Below, piece by piece: positions 46,283-55,443 of a stretch of DNA of 64,000 nucleotides (within the stretch, counting starts at the first letter, position 1; each line of letters opens with the position of its first letter). Under the pieces are notes generated by a model. That model worked only from the letters and a program-made list of their open reading frames with translations. It was not told the DNA's origin and did not search any database. The DNA comes from an uncultured Desulfovibrionaceae bacterium (GTDB taxonomy: Bacteria > Desulfobacterota > Desulfovibrionia > Desulfovibrionales > Desulfovibrionaceae), in assembly GCA_949741925.1 (NCBI GenBank), contig CATJOY010000054.1:1-64000 (forward strand). The letters run 5' to 3'. The translations under genes were made by a program, and so were the position numbers.

Positions 46283-47959
46283 TCAAGGCCTTTCCGGATC
46301 TGCATCCTCATCATAGGATGGAGCGTTGGGATCCATCCGGCTGAGATCCAGGGGATAGAGCAGCACCATGGTCTTCCTGGCGTCAAAACCGAGGGCGCCG
46401 GGGTAGGTGTTAATGCAAACCACAAGATCTGTAATGCCGTCGTTATTGGCATCCTGAATGGCGTAATCCACAGTAGAGCCTTTAATGCGCCGGGTTTTCC
46501 AAAGCATGTTCAGGCCGACGCCGTCCCAATACACCGCATGAATTTCCGATTCAGGGAAGGAGCGGAAATCGGCAAAAATTCTGCCGGAAGTGGTGATGGG
46601 CTTGTTGACGATAACTTCATAGTTGCCGTCCGCGCCCAGGCTGACCACCGGCATGCGCATGGGGATGTAATATTTGGAGCCTTGTATGGTATCGTCTTTG
46701 CCCATGCCCAGCATGGCCTGGTTGACTTCTACCCCGATATGGTGGCCGGAATAGAGATCTTCGGATTGGGCCAGGCGGGCCCCTTTATCGGAATAGATGC
46801 GCAAATGCTCGTCATCAGAGAGCATGATGATTTTGCCCGAAGGGTCCGGCCCGGTGTTTGCCGGAGGAATATAGGAGAAGTTAAAAAGATTGAAGCCATC
46901 GGGCAGGTTCAGCTTGCCGCCCTGGGTTACCTTATTGCCGTTGACATGCATTTCATAAACGCCGCGGCGGAACACTCGGGGCGGCTGGCTCAACTGACCG
47001 ATCAACGTGGGCCGGTAGAAGGGCGGCAGGCTGACCACGTTGAGGAACCATTGGCGGGCTATTGCTTCTTCCTTAAATTCCCGACCATTAAAAGAAAAAA
47101 TCCGGGAAATGGGCTCTTCTTCACCGTCGTAAGCGGTAATTACCAGCTTGGGCCTGCCGTTGAGATCCAGATCAATAGAACGGATGATCAGGTTTTGCTG
47201 GGTCATAGACATCTGAAGCTCGCCGATGGGCTGGAGCCGGTAGTCTTCAAAGCGGTAGGCATAGAGCCTGTGGTCTGCCAGGATGAAGATTTCATTGCGG
47301 CCGTCGCCGTCGGCATCGCACACTTCCATGCCTACGGAAGAATAGGGCAGCGCTTGGGAGCGCAGACGGCTTTCATCGCCACGGTTGCCGGCGTAACGGA
47401 ATTGGGGGTTCAAATAGGGCTCTGCGCCGCCGGGCTGGTTGTGCATGAGTTCCGGGTTCATCTGGTTGGGGCGGGCCTGCGGGGCCGCTCCTGTGCGGGC
47501 AGCGCCGGCTCGGGGGCGTTTGAAGACATCGGCATTGACTGTATCGGCCAGACCTTGCAGGGAGGGGATCAAATTGTTAACCGTGGCCTGGGTGGAGCGG
47601 GGCCAGGTTTGGCCTGAGGCATCCTTGATGTTCATGTCAATGCTGCAATTTTCTCCGGCAATAGTCAGAGAACCCCAGATAACATAATCCGCGTTTACGG
47701 CCTGCCGGGCTTTTTCCGCCGCGTTTGCGTCGGCTACGGCTTTCTGTTTGCCGGGGCCGAGATCAACAGGCTCAAAATTGCCTTTCCAGTAAAGGCGGGA
47801 AGAAAACATTCCGGGGATGGAATCGCCGAGATATTTATAGCCCGAAGGGCCGTTCACCGTGAACGGCAGCACAGTATACGTCTTTGCCGCTAAGGCGCAC
47901 ACGGAGCCTGCCAGCAGGAACAAGCCCGCCAGCAGGCAAATTTGCAGAGATCGCTTCAT
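46283..47959 (-). CDS. exported VCBS/FG-GAP-repeat protein with a TolB-like N-terminal domain
   Basis: Secreted or periplasmic protein of unknown role. The signal peptide (LQICLLAGLFLLAGSVCALAA) is cleaved after about residue 25. Residues about 26-150 (YTVLPFTVNGPSGYKYLGDSI and ADYVIWGSLTIAG) resemble the FlgO/TolB-N-type domain that begins TolB-like proteins. The rest contains FG-GAP/VCBS-like blades: VCDADGDGRNEIFILADHR, DLDLNGRPKLVITAYDGE and DANNDGITDLVVCINTYP, each with a Ca-binding-like D-x-D/N-x-D-G. ATG 47959 has AAGGAG upstream; the frame is open to 48079. 558 residues. It may form a beta-propeller at the envelope. Confidence 0.8.
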   Translation of the reverse strand: MKRSLQICLLAGLFLLAGSVCALAAKTYTVLPFTVNGPSGYKYLGDSIPGMFSSRLYWKGNFEPVDLGPGKQKAVADANAAEKARQAVNADYVIWGSLTIAGENCSIDMNIKDASGQTWPRSTQATVNNLIPSLQGLADTVNADVFKRPRAGAARTGAAPQARPNQMNPELMHNQPGGAEPYLNPQFRYAGNRGDESRLRSQALPYSSVGMEVCDADGDGRNEIFILADHRLYAYRFEDYRLQPIGELQMSMTQQNLIIRSIDLDLNGRPKLVITAYDGEEEPISRIFSFNGREFKEEAIARQWFLNVVSLPPFYRPTLIGQLSQPPRVFRRGVYEMHVNGNKVTQGGKLNLPDGFNLFNFSYIPPANTGPDPSGKIIMLSDDEHLRIYSDKGARLAQSEDLYSGHHIGVEVNQAMLGMGKDDTIQGSKYYIPMRMPVVSLGADGNYEVIVNKPITTSGRIFADFRSFPESEIHAVYWDGVGLNMLWKTRRIKGSTVDYAIQDANNDGITDLVVCINTYPGALGFDARKTMVLLYPLDLSRMDPNAPSYDEDADPERP

Positions 47960-48327
47960 ACATTCTCCTTGACCGTAAAATGGGCCGGGTATTTGCATTT
48001 CATATCCTCTCTCGAGTCTCCTGGCAACCACCGGGTAGGGGCGCCGCCCTATGTTCTGCCGGCGGCAGATGCCCTCCAACCCACGGCTTGACCCACAGCG
48101 CTTACCAATCAGTTGAGGGGGGGAATCCTTCCCCTGCCGAGGGGGGTGGGGCGGGCAATCCCCAAGCCTTTATCCTGATGTGAGCTTTGCCCACGCCCTA
48201 CCGGGGGCATGATGCTCCCAGATCCCCCGGAGGGGGCGCGGCATGCGGCCTTGAGCGGCCTAGGGGACAGAGAAAACATTCTCCTGAAAGGCTTAGGGAC
48301 GAGCAGCCCGCGAGCCTTCAGCCTGAC
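47960..48327. other. repeat-bearing spacer 3' of the methyltransferase gene
   Basis: 368 bases between minus-strand genes. 48112-48240 holds decayed family members: GAGGGGGGGAATCCTTCCCC (about 48115-48134) and ACCGGGGGCATGATGCTCCC with CCCCCGGAGGGGG near 48200-48236. No gene is supported. Confidence 0.5.
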
Positions 48328-48927
48328 CTAGGCCCGCTTTCGGGCCAGGAACAATTCTTCCGGATTGTTGGGTTTATTGATGAAGCCATAGGAGGCCACG
48401 CGCCAGGAAGACCAAGCAAGGCCTTCAAACCAGCGACGCACGGCGGCGCGTTCTTCGGCTCCGCCGGGATGGCCGGCATAGCTGTGCACGCTGATAAGGC
48501 CTTCCGGAGCAAGCCAGGTTTGTAGCGTCTCCAAGGCTTTGAGAGTACTGGCGGCGCGCGTGATCTGGCGTTTGTCGCTGCCGGGAAGAAATCCCAAGTT
48601 GAATACGGCCGCCGTGATCTCGCCCTGTACCGCGGCAGGCAGCATTTCGGCTATGGCTTCATGCCCGGCGAGCAGAAAGGCAACCCTTTCCGCAACCCCT
48701 GCCGCGGCAACGCGTTCTCGGGCCTTGATCAGGGCCTCTTTTTGAATATCGAAGGCCCAGACACGGCAGGACGCGCCGCCTGCCTCGGCCAGAAAAAGGG
48801 TATCGTGGCCGTTGCCGGCGGTGCAATCCACAAGAACCGGCGCGGCGCCGCGCGCCGGATGGACCGATGCCAGGGCTGCCAGAACGGCTCGGCGGGACAT
48901 GCGGAGCAACTCGTCAACGCAGGGCAT
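48328..48927 (-). CDS. class I SAM-dependent methyltransferase, YtqB/MnmM family
   Basis: Small Rossmann methyltransferase. Motif I VDCTAGNGHDTLFLAE, then AFDIQKEAL, AVFNLGFLPGSDK and SVHSYAGHPGG match YtqB-like proteins, some of which (MnmM) methylate nm5(s2)U34 in tRNA in Firmicutes. The start is uncertain: ATG 48927 gives a normal N-terminus (MPCVDELLRMSRRAV) but has no SD and overlaps the upstream ABC gene by 14 bases; upstream ATGs are also poor. Coupling with the ABC gene is likely. About 199 residues. The role in this organism is inference from family. Confidence 0.75.
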   Translation of the reverse strand: MPCVDELLRMSRRAVLAALASVHPARGAAPVLVDCTAGNGHDTLFLAEAGGASCRVWAFDIQKEALIKARERVAAAGVAERVAFLLAGHEAIAEMLPAAVQGEITAAVFNLGFLPGSDKRQITRAASTLKALETLQTWLAPEGLISVHSYAGHPGGAEERAAVRRWFEGLAWSSWRVASYGFINKPNNPEELFLARKRA

Positions 48928-49957
48928 GATCAAGGGGAGAAGCGGCATTGCCGGAAGAAGAATACAGAAAGCAGCGGACCAGATGCCCCGGCCGTCCGGC
49001 GGGGGCAAGGAGCGGGCGGCAGCGGTAGCAACACGCCATGGCCGAAGGGCAGGCAGGGGCATAGAGGCAGCGGGAATCGCCGGTTTCTTCGCCGGAAGGG
49101 GGGGGCTCCTCCCTTGGTGCTGCTGCCGTTGCCCGAGCTAAGGGCATATTCTGGTCGAGGCTGCCGGGCCCATCCGGCACGGCGGAGAGCAGGGCCCGGG
49201 TATAGGGATGAAGCGGCTGCTCAAAAATATCCTTTGAATCTGCCTGCTCTACGATCAGGCCCTGATGCATGACCGCCGTGGTATCGCTCATGTGGCTGAC
49301 CACGGCAAGATCATGCGAGATAAAAAGATAGGCCAGGTCGAAAGTTTCCTGCATTTCCTTGAGCAGGCCCAACACCTGCGCCTGAACGGAAGCATCAAGC
49401 GAGGAAACGGGCTCATCGCAAACGACCAGTTCCGGCCGGGTAATCAGGGCTCTGGCAATGGCCAGACGCTGGCGCTGCCCGCCGGAAAATTCATGGGGAT
49501 ACCGTCCGGCATGAGCCGCATCAAGGCCTACCAGGCGCAGCATTTCCCCTACCCGTTTTTTGACCTCCGCCGCGGCCAATCCCTGGCAGATCAGGGCTTC
49601 TCCCACGCTGCCCCCCACGCTCAGGCGGGGATTGAACGAGGAATACGGGTCTTGAAACACCATTTGAATTCGTTCCGGGTGGAAGAGCCTGCCTTTGCCT
49701 CCCCGGGGAGCGAGCGCACGCCCTCCCATGAGGATTTCTCCGGAGTCGGGCTCAAGGAGCCCCACAGCCATACGGGCCAGCGTGGATTTACCGCATCCGG
49801 ATTCGCCTACAAGGCCCATGGTCCGGCCCCGTTCCAAACGCAGGGAGACGCCGCGCACCGCGTCTACCACGAAGGGTTCGGCAAAAAGCCCTTCCCGCCG
49901 GATAAAACGCCGTCGCACATTGTCAAAACAGAAGAATTCCCGGTCCGCCCGGTCCAT
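48914..49957 (-). CDS. oligopeptide/dipeptide-type ABC transporter ATP-binding protein (OppF/DppF-like)
   Basis: Cytosolic ATPase of a peptide or nickel importer. Walker A GLVGESGCGKSTLA (about residue 50), Q-loop MVFQDPYSSFNP, signature HEFSGGQRQRLAIAR, Walker B LVVCDEPVSSLD, and a C-terminal peptide-transporter extension with CPYAPACPSA-like Cys-rich end (LYAPACPSAMACC). ATG 49957 has GGAGGAATGCC directly upstream; the frame is open to 50287. No permease, substrate-binding protein or OppD partner is adjacent, so it is an orphan or works with genes elsewhere. 347 residues is normal. Confidence 0.85.
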   Translation of the reverse strand: MDRADREFFCFDNVRRRFIRREGLFAEPFVVDAVRGVSLRLERGRTMGLVGESGCGKSTLARMAVGLLEPDSGEILMGGRALAPRGGKGRLFHPERIQMVFQDPYSSFNPRLSVGGSVGEALICQGLAAAEVKKRVGEMLRLVGLDAAHAGRYPHEFSGGQRQRLAIARALITRPELVVCDEPVSSLDASVQAQVLGLLKEMQETFDLAYLFISHDLAVVSHMSDTTAVMHQGLIVEQADSKDIFEQPLHPYTRALLSAVPDGPGSLDQNMPLARATAAAPREEPPPSGEETGDSRCLYAPACPSAMACCYRCRPLLAPAGRPGHLVRCFLYSSSGNAASPLDHALR

Positions 49958-50381
49958 GGCATTCCTCCACTCCCCCAAACCGCAACGCGGTGAAAGGCAT
50001 TTGCCCACAAGCGCCAAGCGCCGTAACCGGTTTTTCCCGGCTGAGGCTGCCGGGAGGAAAAGGCGACGTGGCAAGCGGCACTGCCGTTGGAAATAACTCC
50101 TGGCCCCCCTCCAAGAGAAACAATCTGCAGTTGGAAAAGAGGGCACGCTACCGTGCAGACAGAAAAAAACTGTATTGGCCCGCTGTGCCGCTGAGCACAA
50201 GAGCCTTACGCGCCGCGCGCCCCAGCGTAGCAGAATCCCTCTCAAACAGCAAAGGCAAAGTCCGCTTTGCCGGCGTTCTGGAGGCAACCGGGCCTCCTGC
50301 TTCTAAAGTTTTTCCCGCCTGTGCCGAAAGAACAGATGGTTGCCACGGAAGGCGGCCTGAAAGCTCATGGAGAAAGAACGC
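49958..50381. other. spacer between divergent genes
   Basis: 424 bases between the OppF-like gene and the zinc/coiled-coil gene. The long minus-strand frame crossing it lacks motifs. No clear promoter or repeat was seen; promoters for both genes must lie here. Confidence 0.4.
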
Positions 50382-51005
50382 ATGCTCGAATATTACCGTT
50401 TTAAGGATGTCTACGATCTGTTCATCCAGGGCAAACCCGAGGAAGCCAAGAAGACCTTGCAGGAACTCCAGGCCCGGTATCTGACGATCTGCGATGAAAA
50501 TATTTCTCTGCGTTCCCAGGTACAAGGCTATGAAGATATTCTCTATCTGGCCCGCAACCTGGTGTTTGACGGAACCTTTTATTGGTTGATTACCGGGAGC
50601 ATCAAACAAGGGCCGTTTTGCCCCAATTGCTACAACCGTGACGGCCTGTTGCTGCGTTTGACTGACGAGGGTTCGAGCCGCCAGTGCATTACCTGCGGCG
50701 CGTATTTTGATCGCGTTGCGCCGCAAAGAGCAAAGGCGGCCCAGGAGGCCGGCGCGGGGCTTGGTCCGGATTCCCCGGGGCTTTCTTCCGCCGGAGGCGG
50801 CAAAGCGCCTACGCCGGGCAATATCGCGGCCTCGCTTCTTGAGGGCAGCCCGCTGCCCGGCCGCGCTCTCGGCATCATGGCGGGCTCGGGCTTTCCCAGC
50901 CTTGCCGCTGCCAACGGCTCGGCAGGACAGGAGAGCAGCTCCATCAGGCCGGACGGGCCAACCCATAAGGCTCGTAAGGCGGTTATTCTTCCCTTTGGCA
51001 AGTGA
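50382..51005 (+). CDS. unknown protein: coiled coil plus four-Cys zinc ribbon
   Basis: Not recognised by name. The first 60 residues are helical and charged (FIQGKPEEAKKTLQEL; ICDENISLRSQVQGYED), likely a coiled coil. Then TFYWLITGSIKQGPFCPNCYN and RQCITCGAYFD provide CPNC and CITC, a zinc-ribbon-like pair (about residues 80 and 104). The last 80 residues are Ala/Gly/Pro-rich and probably disordered. ATG 50382 has GGAGAAAG 5 bases upstream; ATG 50367 is an alternative start. The next gene begins 7 bases after the stop, so the two proteins probably work together. Confidence 0.7.
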   Translation: MLEYYRFKDVYDLFIQGKPEEAKKTLQELQARYLTICDENISLRSQVQGYEDILYLARNLVFDGTFYWLITGSIKQGPFCPNCYNRDGLLLRLTDEGSSRQCITCGAYFDRVAPQRAKAAQEAGAGLGPDSPGLSSAGGGKAPTPGNIAASLLEGSPLPGRALGIMAGSGFPSLAAANGSAGQESSSIRPDGPTHKARKAVILPFGK

Positions 51006-51012
51006 GGCGGCC

Positions 51013-52206
51013 ATGTACATTACCCGACGAAGCCTGCCTTCCGGCGTTTCTGTGTTTCTGCTGGGAGATAACGATGCTTCGGCCTCGCTGGATAGGCGCG
51101 CGCTGCGCGCCCTGGGTGCCGCTCAGGTACGCCGTTTCCTGGCCGGGAGGGATGCTTTGGCCGCGCTGGGCTACATGCTGCACGGCAAAGAAGAACCGGC
51201 AAGCATCGTCTGCCAGGAAACCCTGGCCGATATGAACTGCATTGAATTTCTTTGTCAGTTGCGCTCGTTGCCGGAGACGGCAACCTTGCCGGTGGTCACT
51301 ATCTGCTCCGCCTCCGGTCCCTTTGCCCGGGCCGCCCGGAAGAGCGCTTCGTGCGCCCTGATTTGCCGCCCCTACACTCAGGAGGATCTTGTAGAAGCCC
51401 TGGCGGCTGCGAACAGCGCCGCTTGTCTGCGCGCCCCTCTTCCTCTAGCTGAAACACTGCTTCCCCGGGAAAGCGGCCCTGCTCCGCGCGGCCCTCAAGC
51501 CGCCTCTCGGGAACAGGCCGGGCTCCAAAAAATCATGGCAGCCGGTGGCAAGAGCGCCCCTCGCCGGGCCGCTTCAGCCTCTCCCGCGGCCTTATTTCAG
51601 GCCGGGTTTGTTGCCCTGCGCTTTGGCGATGAAAAGAAGGCGGAACGCCTGCTGAGCCGTTGCCATGCCTTGGATCCATCCCATGCGGAATGCTGCCTGA
51701 CCCTTGCCCGACTGCATTGTGCAATAGGAGAGGAGGACGCGGGCGCTCTGTGGCTTTGCCGCGCAGGCATCGCCTTCTTGCGGCGCAATGAGCCCCTGAA
51801 AGCCTCTGAAGTGTTTGCCCGGATGCCCCGGCAGCGTGTGGCGGGAGAACAAGTTACCCCGTTGCTTTACGAAATTATCCCGCTGTTGCGCTCTGCCGAG
51901 TACAAGGCTGCTGCGCTGGCCTTTTTGGAAGGCTGCAAGCTTGATCCGGAAACGCCGCTGTATGCCATGATCAGTCGGGCCTGTCTCTTTACGTCTGCTC
52001 CGGAAACGGCTTTGCAGGGGTTGTATAAAGCCTTTGCCGCGTTGGGGTATGCCTCCACAGCCCAAAAGCTGCGCCTCAGGCTGTTCCTCCCTCCTGCTCC
52101 CGAGGCAGAGCCGGAACGTTCCGGTTTCCTGGAGCGTTTTCCGGTCCTTTACGAGATTTTCAGCGTGGCCTCACAGACCTACACGGCCTGGAAAAATGCC
52201 GTGTAA
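51013..52206 (+). CDS. pseudo-receiver and TPR protein
   Basis: Residues 1-130 follow the CheY/receiver pattern (SVFLLGDNDASASLDRRALRALG; EEPASIVCQETLADMNCIEF; LPVVTICSASGP; CALICRPYTQEDLVEAL), but the phospho-acceptor Asp is not present in SIVCQETLADM and the Lys is Arg in ICRPY. So it probably is not phosphorylated. Residues about 190-397 are TPR-like helices (RFGDEKKAERLLSRCHALDP; CCLTLARLHCAIGEEDAG), suggesting a scaffold. GAGGCGG is just before ATG 51013. It follows the zinc/coiled-coil gene by 7 bases and ends at a strong terminator, giving a two-gene unit. Confidence 0.7.
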   Translation: MYITRRSLPSGVSVFLLGDNDASASLDRRALRALGAAQVRRFLAGRDALAALGYMLHGKEEPASIVCQETLADMNCIEFLCQLRSLPETATLPVVTICSASGPFARAARKSASCALICRPYTQEDLVEALAAANSAACLRAPLPLAETLLPRESGPAPRGPQAASREQAGLQKIMAAGGKSAPRRAASASPAALFQAGFVALRFGDEKKAERLLSRCHALDPSHAECCLTLARLHCAIGEEDAGALWLCRAGIAFLRRNEPLKASEVFARMPRQRVAGEQVTPLLYEIIPLLRSAEYKAAALAFLEGCKLDPETPLYAMISRACLFTSAPETALQGLYKAFAALGYASTAQKLRLRLFLPPAPEAEPERSGFLERFPVLYEIFSVASQTYTAWKNAV

Positions 52207-52236
52207 CCGGGAATGCTTCGATTCCGTTTCGTTGTT

Positions 52237-52266
52237 CCGGGGAGGCTAGGCCTCCCCGGTTTTTTT
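52237..52266 (+). terminator. rho-independent terminator
   Basis: CCGGGGAGGC (52237-52246), loop TAG, GCCTCCCCGG (52250-52259), then seven T. Ends the zinc/pseudo-receiver unit. Confidence 0.95.
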
Positions 52267-52357
52267 CGGATATGGGGCGCCGCCCACATCCCGCTGGAGG
52301 GAGGGCTCCTCCAGTCTCCTGATTGCCTTCAGAGCACATGCTGTTCCTTCCTTTGGG

Positions 52358-52377
52358 GGCAGGGAATCTCCCCTGCC
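52358..52377. repeat. short palindrome of the intergenic family
   Basis: GGCAGGG-AATCTC-CCCTGCC, with CTGGAGG...CCTCCAG at about 52293-52317. A truncated copy upstream of thrC. Confidence 0.45.
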
Positions 52378-52552
52378 GCGCGCTTTGGGATAAGCAGCCC
52401 ACCGTTGTTCCACCGCCCGGAGCGCTTCCCTTGCTGCTTGACGGGTTTTTGGATACTTTGCAGAACTGGCGACAGGCGGACAAAAAGCCGATTCCTCGCG
52501 GATGCGGCGTATCGTTTCACCCCGGCCTTGTTCGGGGCTGCGGAGGATGCCT

Positions 52553-53785
52553 ATGCATGACGAGAAGATTTTGGGCCTACAGTGCAGAGATTGCGGCGCG
52601 CTTATCCCTGAAAAGGATTTTGCGCTTTCTTGCGGGAAATGCGGCGCGCCGTTGCGTCTGAAGTTTTCCCCTGACTACCTCAGACAGGAGCTTGCCAAGG
52701 GCTTTCCGGCTCCTGACAGCCGGTCGTTTTTGCGCGAGTGGGCCCGCTTTCTGCCGATAGATGATCCCGGCGTGATTGATACGATCAGCTTGGGCGAGGT
52801 GGAAACCCGTTTGCTGCCTTCCCTGCGCCTTGGCCGGTCACTGGACGTTCCGGCGCTCCATTTCAAGCTGGAAATAGGACCGACTTTGTCGTTGAAAGAT
52901 CGGGGCACGGCTCTTTGCGTGCTTAAGGCCGTGGAAATGGGGCGGAATACTCTCTGCCTCTCCTCCTCCGGCAACAACGCCGCCAGTATTGCGGCCTATG
53001 GCGCTCGTGCCGGATTGCGCTCGGTGGTTTTTGTACAGCGGGATGTTTCCCCTGCAAAGATGGCCAAATGTCAGGTCTACGGAGGCCATGTCGTTGTTGT
53101 TGATGGGGATATGGCCGCGGCCAGCGCCTTATGCGCGGAAATGGTTTCCTCCCGCGGCTGGTTCCAGTGTGGCGGTCCCAATCCCTACCGGGTGGCAGGC
53201 AAGCGTATGTTCGCTTACGGCATTGTGCGGCAGTTGGGGCGGGCCCCGGATACGGTGCTGATCCCTTGCGGCGGCGGAGCCGGTATGGTGGCCGCTTGGG
53301 ATGGGTTCTCAGAACTCTACGAGGCGGGCGTCATCAAAACTATGCCCCGTCTTGTGGGCGTGCAGCTCGAGGCCTGCAATCCCACAGCCACAGCCTTTGC
53401 CCAGGGCAAGGAAACCGTAACGCCCGTGGTGAAAAAGCCTTCTCTTTCTGATGCTATTATGAACAACAACCCCTGTTGGGGCACATACTGCCTTCAGGCG
53501 GTCCGTCAGACCGGCGGCACGTTCATTTCCGTCAGTGATGCCGAATTTATCAAGGCGATCAAGGATCTGGCAGCCATGGAAGGCATATACGCCGAACCCG
53601 CGGGGGCGGTGAGCGTGGCTGCACTGGCCAAGCTCAGGGCGGCAGGGTTTGGCGACCCGGGGCTGACAGTCTGCAATATTACCGGCCACGGGCTGAACTT
53701 CCCGCAGGCGACGGCCGGAGATTTTGCTATACCGGCTCCTATCCCCGCGACGGTAGAGGCCGTGGAGGCGTTTCTGGGCGCGTAG
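52553..53785 (+). CDS. thrC: threonine synthase
   Basis: PLP enzyme converting O-phosphohomoserine to threonine. A short N-terminal zinc-ribbon-like segment (CRDCG...CGKCG) precedes the fold-type II core: LHFKLEIGPTLSLKDRG with the PLP Lys (about residue 107), LSSSGNNAASIAAYGAR, QCGGPNPYRVAGKR, and PCGGGAGMVAAW. 410 residues fits the short archaeal/plant-like class. ATG 52553 has GGAGG 6 bases upstream; upstream in-frame ATGs at 52502 and 52547 have worse spacing. The gene stands alone between a terminator and a convergent gene. Confidence 0.88.
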   Translation: MHDEKILGLQCRDCGALIPEKDFALSCGKCGAPLRLKFSPDYLRQELAKGFPAPDSRSFLREWARFLPIDDPGVIDTISLGEVETRLLPSLRLGRSLDVPALHFKLEIGPTLSLKDRGTALCVLKAVEMGRNTLCLSSSGNNAASIAAYGARAGLRSVVFVQRDVSPAKMAKCQVYGGHVVVVDGDMAAASALCAEMVSSRGWFQCGGPNPYRVAGKRMFAYGIVRQLGRAPDTVLIPCGGGAGMVAAWDGFSELYEAGVIKTMPRLVGVQLEACNPTATAFAQGKETVTPVVKKPSLSDAIMNNNPCWGTYCLQAVRQTGGTFISVSDAEFIKAIKDLAAMEGIYAEPAGAVSVAALAKLRAAGFGDPGLTVCNITGHGLNFPQATAGDFAIPAPIPATVEAVEAFLGA

Positions 53786-54195
53786 CGGCCGGGGCGTCTC
53801 TCAATGCTTGATGTTTCAGGAGTGGCGCAGCCTTTACACGCCGGAAGAAACGTACGAATGTCATTATACGATATTCGAGGCTATCAAACCGGCGCTCCTG
53901 CCGCCATAGAACAGGCCTTTCGCAGTCATTACGCTGATGCCGGAAGCTGCCTGGCCGCATGTCTTGAGCGCCGAGCGGCCCGAAAAGAATCTGACCCGGG
54001 ATTCCCGCTTTTCCGCTGAGTTCGATTGCTTGTGCGGAGAGCGCCCAGATTTGTTCCCGCCGAGGGGCCGGGAACGCATCCCCCAGACCTTTTCGGAGCC
54101 GTATCCTTCAGGGGCACAGGAATACCCTTCCTGTGCCCCTGTTGTGAGTCCCTGGAAGACGTTGCCGGGGTTGTTTTGCACAACATGAGTACCCG
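53786..54195. other. spacer between convergent thrC and cobB
   Basis: 410 bases. Contains the CACAGGAA hairpin at 54109-54141. Short ORFs have no supporting signals. Confidence 0.5.
54109..54141. repeat. CACAGGAA hairpin
   Basis: CAGGGGCACAGGAA (54109-54122) and TTCCTGTGCCCCTG (54128-54141) form a perfect 14-bp stem, loop TACCC. It shares GGGGCACAGGAA with 13381-13394 and lies between convergent genes. Confidence 0.8.
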
Positions 54196-54894
54196 CTAGC
54201 GCTTCTCCAGGATTTCAGCCACCCAGGCCGGAACAACCTGCGTGGCCGGGCCGTAGCGTCCTTCATGAAAGCCCGAGGCGTTGAGCGAGGGTTCGAGATT
54301 GAGTTCCAGGGTCTGCGCGCCGCTGCTTCTGGCCCTGGCGGCAAAACCGGCGGCGGGGTAGACGTTGCCCGAGGTGCCGATGGAAACGAACAGGCGGCAG
54401 GTTGTGAGAGCCTCGTCAATAGTATCCATGTACAGGGGCATTTCCTCAAACCAGACGATATGCGGGCGGAGTTTTCCGATCTTGCCGCAAGCGGGGCAGA
54501 GGCTTTTTTCATCCATATCCTCTTCCCAGGCAGAAACCTTGCCGCAGGCGGTGCAGCGGGCTTTGAGCAGCTCGCCGTGCATGTGCAGGAGCGAGCGGCT
54601 TCCGGCCTGTTCGTGCAGGTTATCTACGTTTTGAGTAACCACCAGCACGCTTTCGCCGCACGCTTGTTCCAACCGCGCCAACGCCAGATGGGCGGCGTTG
54701 GGCTTGATGGAACCTGCGGTTATTTCTCGCCGCCGGGCATTGTAAAAGGCAAAGACTTTGCCGGGGTTGCGGGCAAAGCCTCCGGGCGTGGCCACATCTT
54801 CAATGCGTTCGTTTTCCCAAAGCCCGCCCGCGTCGCGAAAGGTGGCAATGCCGCTTTCGCGGCTGATTCCCGCACCGGTGAGAATAACAATCAT
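54196..54894 (-). CDS. cobB: NAD-dependent protein deacylase (Sir2/CobB)
   Basis: Removes acyl groups from lysines using NAD, regulating acyl-CoA synthetases and other enzymes. GAGISRESGIATFRD at the N-terminus, TQNVDNLHEQAG, catalytic His in HMHGEL, two zinc CxxC pairs (CTACG and CPACG), and LRPHIVWFEEMP are all present. YNARRR (about residue 52) contains the Tyr and Arg that mark SIRT5-like desuccinylases. 232 residues is the short bacterial type. It is convergent with thrC and has the CobD-like gene upstream, but 549 bases separate them. Confidence 0.92.
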   Translation of the reverse strand: MIVILTGAGISRESGIATFRDAGGLWENERIEDVATPGGFARNPGKVFAFYNARRREITAGSIKPNAAHLALARLEQACGESVLVVTQNVDNLHEQAGSRSLLHMHGELLKARCTACGKVSAWEEDMDEKSLCPACGKIGKLRPHIVWFEEMPLYMDTIDEALTTCRLFVSIGTSGNVYPAAGFAARARSSGAQTLELNLEPSLNASGFHEGRYGPATQVVPAWVAEILEKR

Positions 54895-55443
54895 GTTGTG
54901 CCTCCGTAAGAAAAATTCTGGCAGAAGCCGCTATCCCGCTTATGTGCCGCAGAGGAGGATACATAGAACGCCTGCCGGTGTGAATTTTTTTCTCCGTGGC
55001 AGCGAAAAGCGACTGTCCCCTTTTTGCTTTTTTGTGAAATGGTCCGCCTGGTGGGGGGCACGAGGCAACGCCCTGGCTGCCGAAAACAGCAGCATATTCC
55101 TGGTCATGGTGAAAGCGGCTTGGTCCGGAAGGTTGACCATCGCTATACCGGCCGTCAGTGCGGCGAGCGCGGGAGCGCAACGCGGGATATGCACGGAAGG
55201 GGTCGCTTGCGGGGTGCGGTAGAGCCTTTATTTGCTTTCGAGGGGTTTGGCGCCTCCTCCGGGCCAGAGGAACGATAATCTCAGGCTTCCTGAAGACATG
55301 CTCATCCTCCGATTGGGGGGTCCAGGGGGAATCATTTCCCCTGGTGGGGTCCGGGGCAACGCCCCGGCCGCCGGAGGCATTCCGCCTATATCGATCCTGA
55401 CACAGCGGCCGAGAAAGCAACGCCCCGGCCGCCGGAGGCATTC
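54895..55443. other. repeat-bearing spacer upstream of cobB
   Basis: 549 bases. The 55322-55444 part is a repeat cluster 3' of the CobD-like gene. The rest holds no supported gene; the cobB promoter should lie near 54900-55000. Confidence 0.5.

Noticed and set aside
45866-47617. 583-codon plus-strand frame opposite the pseudouridine synthase and VCBS genes
   Set aside because: Crosses a strong terminator hairpin and two clear minus-strand genes; no motif.
50148-51020. 290-codon minus-strand frame opposite the zinc/coiled-coil gene
   Set aside because: No motifs; overlaps the plus-strand gene with CPNC/CITC and a good SD.
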